Source: an uncultured Gemella sp. (GTDB lineage: Bacteria > Bacillota > Bacilli > Staphylococcales > Gemellaceae). Taken from it: 7,301 nucleotides of DNA. The position numbers and the translations under genes were made by a program. The notes below the pieces were generated by a model. That model worked only from the letters and a program-made list of their open reading frames with translations. It did no database searches and was not told the DNA's origin. Location of the stretch: contig CAKMQF010000097.1 in NCBI GenBank assembly GCA_927911745.1, positions 1 to 7,301 of the forward strand, written 5' to 3'. Positions 1-5,137 of this stretch are shown here, piece by piece (the first letter of the stretch is position 1; every line of letters starts with the position of its first letter).

Positions 1-587
1 GGTCTTGGATTGTAAACCATAGAATACAACATTTGAGTAGTTAAAATTACTACTTTCGCAGCCTCATTAGCTCTTCTTACTATTTCCTTTTGAATTCCAG
101 GTAAATCTTCATACGAAATATCTACCCCAAGTTCATCACGATTAATCATAATCGCATCTGCAATTTCCAGTATGTCATCAAGATTGTCATAACCATCTTT
201 ACAATCTATCTTAACAATAATCCCTATATTTTTTCCATGTGACTTAATAAGCTCTTTTACCTTTGTAATCTCTTCTAAGTTCCCAACAAAAGGACACGCA
301 ACGAAATCTACATCATTTACGCAAGCAAAGTCTACATTCTCCTCATCTATTCTTATAAGTTTATATTTATTTTTCGCATAAATATGATCCACATCATATA
401 TTATAGCTAAGTCTCTTCCCACTTCTTCTCTTAGAACTTTAACCTTTTCTATTCTTTCTACATTTTGTTCATTACTCCCATAGTAAGAATCTATCAATAC
501 AGCATCCGCTGCACCTTCCACTATTTTTCGTAATACTTTATCTGTAGCATCACCTATAGTAGCTATTATTTTAGAATTTCTAATCAT
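1..587 (-). CDS. Pyruvate kinase-like protein lacking the B domain (C-terminal part outside window)
   Basis: The gene reads leftward and runs off the window; 195 codons are visible. It starts at an ATG (587-585) preceded by AGGTGA 5 bases upstream. The order of segments follows pyruvate kinase. KIIATIG (residues 6-12) matches the KIVCTIGP opening. DFVACPF (94-100) matches DFVAASF. IIVKIDCKDG (123-132) matches the catalytic-Lys segment. AIMINRDELGVD (145-156) matches the ARGDLGVE segment, and TTQMLYSMVYNPR (183-195) matches TATQMLDSMxxNPRPT. The roughly 100-residue B domain, normally between the second and third strands of the barrel, is absent: only about 15 residues join YDVD (64-67) to DFVAC. 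The substrate/metal motif RxNFSHG is replaced by LIDSYYG (31-37) and DTKGPEIR by DVDHIYAK (65-72); GDLG is DELG. The retained residues are Lys126, Arg150 and Thr184. It is probably not an active pyruvate kinase; a regulatory or repurposed paralogue is an inference. Confidence 0.82.
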   Translation of the reverse strand, partial: MIRNSKIIATIGDATDKVLRKIVEGAADAVLIDSYYGSNEQNVERIEKVKVLREEVGRDLAIIYDVDHIYAKNKYKLIRIDEENVDFACVNDVDFVACPFVGNLEEITKVKELIKSHGKNIGIIVKIDCKDGYDNLDDILEIADAIMINRDELGVDISYEDLPGIQKEIVRRANEAAKVVILTTQMLYSMVYNPR

Positions 588-638
588 AACTATTCACCTA
601 TCCATATCTTTATTTCACATTTTATTATAGCACAGCAA

Positions 639-669
639 ATTATAACATACTATACTATACTTATTACAA
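639..669 (-). promoter_or_regulatory. Promoter of the pyruvate kinase-like gene
   Basis: Reading the minus strand, an extended -10 (TGTTATAAT, 639-647) is preceded by TTGTAA (664-669) as a possible -35 at a long 19-base spacing, which the TG extension could compensate. The transcript would begin about 630 and leave a leader of about 45 bases. A second TATAAT lies at 624-629 but has no recognisable -35. Confidence 0.45.
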
Positions 670-849
670 CAGTTTTAACCTATATTATTAAGTAGTTAAA
701 TATTATTATTAAACATAAAGCACTCAACCATATTAAATCCCATTTATTTAGGTAAATTTAATTCTTATTAACACATTAATTTAATATAAACTATAAAAAT
801 ATAACTACATATATCGTTTTCAAAAAGAATTTTAATTCATTAAATAAAA

Positions 850-882
850 GAAAAAACCTTACGTGATTTGTAAGGTTTTTTC
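850..882. terminator. Perfect 13-bp terminator-like hairpin in intergenic region
   Basis: GAAAAAACCTTAC (850-862) and GTAAGGTTTTTTC (870-882) are exact reverse complements around a 7-base loop. The A run and T run make it a bidirectional intrinsic terminator. The minus-strand version has the richer U tail (TTTTTTCTTTTATTT). No annotated gene ends here: both flanking genes start outward. It therefore ends an unseen short transcript, shields the two promoters from each other, or is a relic of a lost gene. Confidence 0.7.
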
Positions 883-905
883 TTACAAATAAGCCTACAT
901 TTGTA
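866..905. repeat. Overlapping alternative hairpins
   Basis: ATTTGTAAG (866-874) is an exact reverse complement of CTTACAAAT (882-890) with a 7-base loop. This pairing shares its left arm with the right arm of the 850-882 hairpin, so the two folds exclude each other. A third pairing, TACAAAT (884-890) with ATTTGTA (899-905), in turn competes with the second. The geometry is that of a terminator/antiterminator pair, but no ligand-binding core or leader peptide was found. Confidence 0.5.
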
Positions 906-1038
906 GTTGTTTTTTAGCGATAATTATGAAAAATATTTACAAAGTTTATTTTCATAAAATGCTATATTTTAAAAGAATATCAATATCTACTAATTACATA
1001 TTAAGAAAAAAATAATATTATATAATATTTAAAAACTA

Positions 1039-1067
1039 TTGACAACTTCACCTCTGTAGTATATAAT
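1039..1067 (+). promoter_or_regulatory. Perfect consensus sigma-A promoter of uhpT-like gene
   Basis: TTGACA (1039-1044), a spacer of exactly 17 bases, and TATAAT (1062-1067) match the consensus at all 12 positions. Transcription should start near 1074, giving a leader of about 70 bases. Such a promoter suggests strong expression without an obligate activator, unless a repressor site hides in the AT-rich flanks. Confidence 0.87.
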
Positions 1068-1125
1068 TTTACATGCTGATATAACACAAAGTTTTCAGTT
1101 ATTAAAATTTATATATATTATATTT

Positions 1126-1132
1126 AGGAGGA
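1126..1132 (+). promoter_or_regulatory. Ribosome binding site of uhpT-like gene
   Basis: AGGAGGA lies 10 bases before the ATG at 1143, a strong Shine-Dalgarno sequence that fixes this start. Confidence 0.85.
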
Positions 1133-1142
1133 ACATTTTTTT

Positions 1143-2480
1143 ATGTTATCATTTTTAAAACCTAAAGCTAAATCACACAAAGTTCCTGCCGATAAAGTAA
1201 TGCCAACTTATAAAAAATTAAGATTTATTTCTTTCCTTGGAGTATTCCTTGGATATATGGCATTCTACATTGTTAGAAATAACATCAGTTTATCGAGTAG
1301 TGACCTTAAAGCATCTTTAGGAATTTCTAAAACTCAAATGGGTGCAATCATGAGTTACATGTTACTTGCATACGGATTAAGTAAAGGATTTATGAGTAGT
1401 TTATCGGATAAAGCAGACCCGAAAAAATATATGGCTCTTGGACTTTTCCTTTGTGCATCTGTAAACTTAGCACTTGGAGTTAGCCACACTGTATTCTTAG
1501 TATCAATCTTAGTAATCTTACTAGGACTTTTCCAAGGTATGGGGGTTGGACCAGCATTCATCACACTTGCAAGCTGGTACCCTAAAAAAGAACGTGGTCG
1601 TATGACTGCTCTTTGGAATATTTCTCACAACATCGGTGGAGGAATCGTAGCAAGTGTTGTTACATTAGGATTCTTCATCTTTGGTAAAGAACACTGGAAA
1701 TTAGCATACTACGTATTCCCAGCGATTATCGCTATTATCTTCGTTATTATTATCCTTGCTTTAGTTAAAGGAAAACCAGAAAACGAAGGTCTACCAACTA
1801 TGGAAGAAATCACTGGTGAAACACACAAAGTAGAAGTAAAACACGTACCGGAAGAAGCTGCAAACTTAAGCGCAGGGCAAATCTTCATAAACTACGTATT
1901 AAAAAACAAACACGCTTGGTATGTATCTCTAGTTGATACATTCGTATATTTAATCCGTTTTGGATTAATTTCTTGGCTTCCAATTTACTTATTAGAAACT
2001 AAAGGATTCACAAAAGGACAAATGGGTATCGCCTTCACATTATTCGAGTGGGCTGCTATTCCATCAACACTTCTTGCTGGATACCTATCTGATAAAGTAT
2101 TCAAAGGTTACCGTATGCCTCCAGCAATCGGTGCAATGGTTATCATTTTCTTCTGTCTAATCGGATATTGGGAAAGTACTTCTCTAGTATGGGTAATCGT
2201 ATTTGCCAGCCTTTCTGGATGTCTAATCTACGTACCACAATTCTTAGCATCAGTTCAAACTATGGAAGTTGTTCCATCATTTGCTGTTGGTAACGCAGTT
2301 GGTCTAAGAGGATTCATGAGTTACATCGTGGGTGCTTCATTCGGTACTTGGTTCATCGGATTCGTTGTTGACCGTGTAGGATGGTCTGGAGGACTTTACG
2401 TACTTCTATCATCTGCAGTTCTTTGTATCGTATTCGCAGTACTAAGTCACCGCGGAGCTAAAGAATTAGCACACAAATAA
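1143..2480 (+). CDS. uhpT: Organophosphate:phosphate antiporter (hexose phosphate/glycerol-3-phosphate type), MFS
   Basis: This 445-residue inner-membrane protein has about 12 hydrophobic helices in two halves, separated by a charged cytoplasmic loop at about residues 209-245. That is the usual length and layout of the OPA family (UhpT, GlpT, UhpC, PgtP). The two substrate-phosphate arginines known from GlpT/UhpT are in place: Arg45 in YIVRNN, and Arg272 in FVYLIRFGL, matching FVYLLRYG of GlpT. The family signature is clear at residues 151-167 (RGRMTALWNISHNIGGG). The family exchanges external organic phosphate ester for internal inorganic phosphate. The ISHN motif resembles UhpT more than GlpT, so glucose-6-phosphate is the likelier substrate, but glycerol-3-phosphate or a phosphoglycerate cannot be excluded. 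No two-component sensor/regulator genes of the UhpABC or HptARS kind are next to it. It is a single-gene transcription unit with its own promoter and terminator. Its codon use looks like that of a well-expressed gene. Confidence 0.93.
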   Translation: MLSFLKPKAKSHKVPADKVMPTYKKLRFISFLGVFLGYMAFYIVRNNISLSSSDLKASLGISKTQMGAIMSYMLLAYGLSKGFMSSLSDKADPKKYMALGLFLCASVNLALGVSHTVFLVSILVILLGLFQGMGVGPAFITLASWYPKKERGRMTALWNISHNIGGGIVASVVTLGFFIFGKEHWKLAYYVFPAIIAIIFVIIILALVKGKPENEGLPTMEEITGETHKVEVKHVPEEAANLSAGQIFINYVLKNKHAWYVSLVDTFVYLIRFGLISWLPIYLLETKGFTKGQMGIAFTLFEWAAIPSTLLAGYLSDKVFKGYRMPPAIGAMVIIFFCLIGYWESTSLVWVIVFASLSGCLIYVPQFLASVQTMEVVPSFAVGNAVGLRGFMSYIVGASFGTWFIGFVVDRVGWSGGLYVLLSSAVLCIVFAVLSHRGAKELAHK

Positions 2481-2500
2481 TTAAAAATTTAAAACATCAA

Positions 2501-2530
2501 AAAGCACTGAACAAAATCGTTCAGTGCTTT
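2501..2530. terminator. Bidirectional terminator between convergent genes
   Basis: AAAGCACTGAAC (2501-2512) and GTTCAGTGCTTT (2519-2530) form a perfect 12-bp stem with a 6-base loop. It has T-rich sequence on the right and A-rich sequence on the left, so it can end both the rightward transporter (stop 2480) and the leftward oxidase (stop 2564). Confidence 0.92.
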
Positions 2531-2563
2531 CTTATTGTTATATTAATTTCTTCATTAATCTTC

Positions 2564-3658
2564 CTACTTACGTAATATGTAGTTTTCGATGTTGTAATCT
2601 CGTGGGTCTAATTCTATATCATTTCCTAAAATTATATTCGCTACACTATAGCCAATTATCGGACCTGTAGTTAAACCAGAAGAACCAAGACCACTAATCG
2701 CATAAACATTTTTCAATGTTGGAACCTCACCAAAGAACGGAGAATAATCACTAGTATAAGCCCTAATTCCAACACGTTCATTTATTACCTGTGCAGTTCT
2801 CAATTCACCTAAGAAGTTCTCCGCTTCTTCACCAAAAGCATCAAGTTGCTGTTTATCAACAGTTAAATCAAAGCCCATATCATTTTCGTGTGTCGCTCCA
2901 ACACTAACAACACCTTTTTCAAACGGAATAATATCCAATTCACCCTCAGGCATAATAACCGGATAAGATCCTGTATTTACATCAGAAACTTTATAATCTC
3001 TTAGTTGACCTTTTTGTGGACGAACATCAACATCAAAACCAAGAGGTGCTAGTATATCTTTTAGCCACGCACCAGTGGCAAGAACAACAGTATCAAAGAC
3101 CTGTCCATTAATCTCGTATTTATCCCCTACAACCTTTAGACTAACTTTTTCCCTAACGACATTAGATTTCGAGGCAGTAAGTAAGGTATTAACAAATCTC
3201 TCTCCTTCTACACGTCCACCACCACTTGCGTACAATACATCTCCATTATTATCGAAGCTAGGAATGATTTTTCGAACCTCTTCTTTTGAGATTATCTCTA
3301 AATCTCCTATCATCGGTGATAATTCTTTACGACTTTCAGCAAGTTCTTTTAACTCAGGTAGTTTATCTTCATTTTTTTTCAATAAATATACTCCACATTG
3401 TGAATAAAAGTCAGTATTATAGCCATCAATCTCTAAATCTTTAACTAATTTCAAATAAAAATCCGCACCAAGTCTCGCCATCTTATACCAAGGTTTATTA
3501 CGTCTTTTAGAAAACCACGGACTTATAATCCCAGCCGAAGCTTTTGTAGCTTGACCTACACCATAATCAAAAACTACTATTTCATTTTTTTGTTCTTTTG
3601 ACAAATAATAAGCACATGTAGCTCCTACTATTCCCCCACCTACTACTGCTATTTTCAT
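2564..3658 (-). CDS. FAD-dependent oxidoreductase, D-amino acid oxidase/glycine oxidase (DAO) family
   Basis: This 364-residue flavoprotein has the DAO-family layout. An N-terminal Rossmann motif, VVGGGIVGATCAYYL (residues 5-19), binds the ADP part of FAD and is followed by an acidic strand end. ASAGIISPWFS near residue 41 is the second FAD-contact segment of DadA/ThiO proteins. VVLATGAW is the typical ATG motif. Near the C terminus, GIRAYTSDYSPFFG (297-310) corresponds to the GxRPxxxDxxPxIG motif and SGLGSSGLTTGP (322-333) to the final FAD-binding glycine-rich loop. Members oxidise amines or amino acids (D-amino acids, glycine, sarcosine, proline) and pass electrons to oxygen or a quinone; the substrate cannot be read from the sequence. 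The cofactor is probably non-covalent and the enzyme cytosolic or membrane-associated. The start is fixed by GAGGT 5 bases upstream of the ATG. It is a single-gene unit convergent with the transporter. No thiamine genes are nearby to support a ThiO role. Confidence 0.92.
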   Translation of the reverse strand: MKIAVVGGGIVGATCAYYLSKEQKNEIVVFDYGVGQATKASAGIISPWFSKRRNKPWYKMARLGADFYLKLVKDLEIDGYNTDFYSQCGVYLLKKNEDKLPELKELAESRKELSPMIGDLEIISKEEVRKIIPSFDNNGDVLYASGGGRVEGERFVNTLLTASKSNVVREKVSLKVVGDKYEINGQVFDTVVLATGAWLKDILAPLGFDVDVRPQKGQLRDYKVSDVNTGSYPVIMPEGELDIIPFEKGVVSVGATHENDMGFDLTVDKQQLDAFGEEAENFLGELRTAQVINERVGIRAYTSDYSPFFGEVPTLKNVYAISGLGSSGLTTGPIIGYSVANIILGNDIELDPRDYNIENYILRK

Positions 3659-3696
3659 AAGATACCTCGCTTTTTTTAATAAATCTACTAATTAAA

Positions 3697-3725
3697 ATTA
3701 TAACTCAAAAAATTTATAGAGTAAA
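3697..3725 (-). promoter_or_regulatory. Promoter of the DAO-family oxidase
   Basis: On the minus strand, TTTACT (3720-3725), a 17-base spacer and a perfect TATAAT (3697-3702) form a plausible sigma-A promoter with four of six -35 matches. The leader would be about 32 bases long and carries the GAGGT ribosome binding site at 3664-3668. Confidence 0.55.
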
Positions 3726-3798
3726 TACAGATATTACCCTCTCTAATCTCATCTATTAAGAAATATTTTTTCTATTTACTCTTATTTTCTTTATCCTG

Positions 3799-4102
3799 TT
3801 ACCTTCCATTATCTGATAAAAGTCCTGATAATTTTTCAGATGTTAGAATAGCTCCATGCTCTAAAGCTCCTCTTTTAGAATCTTTATGTAGAGCTGTCTT
3901 AACAGTAAGATCTTTATCATCATTTATTATCAATTTCACATTTACAGCTTCCGTTATACCTTTCATAGTATAACTATCATCTATTTTATAACTTTTTATT
4001 TTCCCTTCTGGTGTCAGGGCTTTTCTATCTTTCCTTTTCTTCTATCTTTTCTAACCATAGTCGCCCTTTATAATTATTGCGTGGAAATATGTTTTGTATT
4101 TC
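3799..4102 (-). pseudogene. Decayed coding remnant, unknown family (frameshifted)
   Basis: Two open segments on the minus strand read like protein but lie in different frames. The first (4102-4028) gives 25 residues including NIFPRNNYKGRLWLEKIEEK and ends at TAG. The second (4041-3799) gives 80 residues, including ALTPEGKIKSYKIDDSYTMK and later LEHGAILTSEKLSGLLSDNG, and ends at TAA (3801-3799). They join naturally by one frameshift in the A/G-rich stretch around 4025-4045. There is no ribosome binding site or credible start, and upstream of 4103 all frames are closed by stops. A TGGTATAAT extended -10 lies at 4122-4130 but may be chance. It looks like the C-terminal tail of a larger lost protein. 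Its place beyond the terminator of the membrane-anchored gene suggests a separate decayed unit. I cannot name the family. Confidence 0.45.
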
Positions 4103-4154
4103 TATATATTATACTTTTTCTATTATACCATATTTATTTTATACACTTTAATAG

Positions 4155-4189
4155 TAAAAAATACTAAGTAGCTCTTAGCTACTCAGTAT
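4155..4189 (-). terminator. Terminator of the TipC-like gene
   Basis: On the minus strand, ATACTGAGTAGCT (4189-4177) pairs with AGCTACTTAGTAT (4173-4161) over 13 bp with one G-U pair and a 3-base loop. It is followed directly by six T (4160-4155). It lies about 30 bases past the stop codon of the leftward gene ending at 4220. Confidence 0.88.
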
Positions 4190-4219
4190 CCTTTTATCCG
4201 TTATTTTATCTAGTGCTCA

Positions 4220-4813
4220 TTATCTCAAAAATTCATCTTTTTCTATTGTTAGTCTTCCCATATTACTCCTTGAATATGAACTACCATTATACTTCTGCCA
4301 ATCTGTTAAAACTATATCTAACAGTTCATCTGATTTCTTCTGTAAGTATTCTTTTGAGATATTATACTTTTCTAAGAGTTCTCTTCTCTGTTTTGGCTTA
4401 TCTTCGGTTAATGGAACATTTTTCCCATGGAAAGTCACAGTATTTCTCAATTCATGATTATCCATGTCATATAGATAGTTTATATCTAAATATACACCTT
4501 CGGCAATTAATGTTGAGCTAATTACAAATATTTCCTGTTTATTATTAAAGTTTATTAAAGAAAACTCTATATTACTTCCATTAACTTTTTCTTTATAAAA
4601 TAGTTTTACAATCTCTATTGCTTGGTCAGTTCTACGCACATATTTTACCTGTGGCATATTATCTATCGCTCCAAGCGGTAACAAGTTATAATATGAATTA
4701 TACATCTCTTCAAATGCATTTCTATTATTTATTTTATAATATCCATATATACTGCCTATTAATACTACCGTTGTTATTATAAATATTTTCCACTTCTTAC
4801 TTAACTTTTCCAT
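4220..4813 (-). CDS. Membrane-anchored exported protein, possible TipC-family immunity protein
   Basis: This 197-residue protein has a basic N terminus (Lys3, 6, 7, 9) and one hydrophobic segment at about residues 10-26 (IFIITTVVLIGSIYGYY). There is no lipobox cysteine, so by the positive-inside rule the remaining 170 residues should face outward as a membrane-anchored domain. NAFEEMYNSYYNLLPL follows the helix, then a part rich in alternating hydrophobic residues that suggests beta strands (SLINF, IFVISSTLIA, VYLDINYLYD), and a charged helical C terminus. This layout and the FEEMY segment recall TipC, the membrane-tethered surface protein that protects streptococci from the type VII-secreted LXG lipid II phosphatase TelC. 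That assignment is from memory of the family and is tentative. The start has AGAAGG 8 bases upstream. Remnant coding sequence lies on both sides, and the gene is AT-rich with many ATA codons, unlike the flanking metabolic genes. This fits an accessory gene. It may be an orphan immunity gene. Confidence 0.65.
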   Translation of the reverse strand: MEKLSKKWKIFIITTVVLIGSIYGYYKINNRNAFEEMYNSYYNLLPLGAIDNMPQVKYVRRTDQAIEIVKLFYKEKVNGSNIEFSLINFNNKQEIFVISSTLIAEGVYLDINYLYDMDNHELRNTVTFHGKNVPLTEDKPKQRRELLEKYNISKEYLQKKSDELLDIVLTDWQKYNGSSYSRSNMGRLTIEKDEFLR

Positions 4814-5022
4814 ATTTTATTACCTTCTATTATAAACATTACTATGATATTTATTTTACCACAATAAATTTGGTGTCTATTTTTCATTATATCATACTTC
4901 TTATCAAAAACAGAACTACCCATTCCATCTTTATTTGAAATTGGTATTCTACTTTACGATACTTCAATTCCTCTTATGTCTACTTCTCCTGCACTATTTT
5001 TCAACACTTCTTTCATTCTATC
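4801..5022 (-). pseudogene. Coding remnant directly upstream of the TipC-like gene, possible toxin C-terminal tail
   Basis: One minus-strand frame from 5022 reads DRMKEVLKNSAGEVDIRG, IEVS, then a TAA stop (4956-4954). It then continues in the same frame with SRIPISNKDGMGSSVFDKKY and DIMKNRHQIYC, and stays open to a TAA at 4803-4801 that overlaps the start of the next gene by 13 bases. The composition is protein-like, with a single interrupting stop, but there is no ribosome binding site before the ATG at 5016 and a TAG closes the frame at 5025-5023. The part after about 4861 may be open by chance. A toxin ending against its immunity gene is a common arrangement in LXG/type VII loci, but no toxin motif is visible, so that identity is an inference. 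Confidence 0.4.
4886..4894 (-). promoter_or_regulatory. Extended -10 promoter of the TipC-like gene
   Basis: TGATATAAT on the minus strand is a TGnTATAAT extended -10; no good -35 is seen at the right distance. The leader would be about 66 bases long. It lies inside the upstream coding remnant, so it may have arisen after that gene decayed. Confidence 0.4.
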
Positions 5023-5040
5023 CTAAAATAAATAATTAGC

Positions 5041-5069
5041 TTTACCTATCTACTATTATGTATTATAAT
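5041..5069 (+). promoter_or_regulatory. Promoter of pepF
   Basis: TTTACC (5041-5046), a 17-base spacer and a perfect TATAAT (5064-5069) make a reasonable sigma-A promoter. The leader, about 60 bases, contains a 6-bp hairpin (AGTTGC 5078-5083 with GCAACT 5090-5095). A second TATAAT at 5105-5110 is an alternative -10 with only a weak -35 (TTGCTT) at 19 bases. Confidence 0.5.
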
Positions 5070-5125
5070 TATTATTAAGTTGCTTATAGGCAACTATCAA
5101 TCGATATAATTCGACTTATTTACAC

Positions 5126-5131
5126 AGGAGG
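5126..5131 (+). promoter_or_regulatory. Ribosome binding site of pepF
   Basis: AGGAGG lies 6 bases before the ATG at 5138 and fixes this start. Confidence 0.85.
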
Positions 5132-5137
5132 TAACCT

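Larger units (their letters stand above)
588..1142. other. Long AT-rich divergent intergenic region
   Basis: No open frame with a ribosome binding site is visible on either strand in these 555 bases. It holds the promoter of the leftward gene (639-669), the promoter of the rightward transporter (1039-1067) and a cluster of overlapping hairpins (850-905). A weak catabolite-responsive-like sequence, TTGAAAACGATATAT on the minus strand (809-823), matches the cre consensus except for its invariant C near the end. It is far from both promoters, so I give it little weight. The space between about 670 and 850 shows nothing else that I can name. Confidence 0.6.

Noticed and set aside
809..823. Catabolite-responsive (cre) site on the minus strand
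   Set aside because: It lacks an invariant C of the consensus and lies about 145-230 bases from either promoter; in AT-rich DNA this match could be chance.
588..1142. Riboswitch or T-box leader for the transporter
   Set aside because: The transcript from the consensus promoter has only about 70 AT-rich leader bases with no conserved riboswitch or T-box motifs.
1355..1564. Open frame of 69 codons on the minus strand inside the transporter gene
   Set aside because: It lies wholly antisense to a well-supported gene, has no ribosome binding site and no recognisable protein features.
3075..3407. Open frame of 110 codons on the plus strand inside the oxidase gene
   Set aside because: It is antisense to conserved DAO-family coding sequence, with low-complexity Ser/Leu/Phe composition typical of shadow frames.
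4213..4521. Plus-strand open frame of 102 codons opposite the TipC-like gene
   Set aside because: Its Leu/Tyr/Ser-rich composition mirrors the AT-rich opposite strand; there is no ribosome binding site, while the minus-strand gene has promoter, binding site and terminator.
4829..4834. TATAAT on the minus strand just before the TipC-like gene as its promoter
   Set aside because: Transcription would start within or after the ribosome binding site (4822-4828), so the message would lack it.
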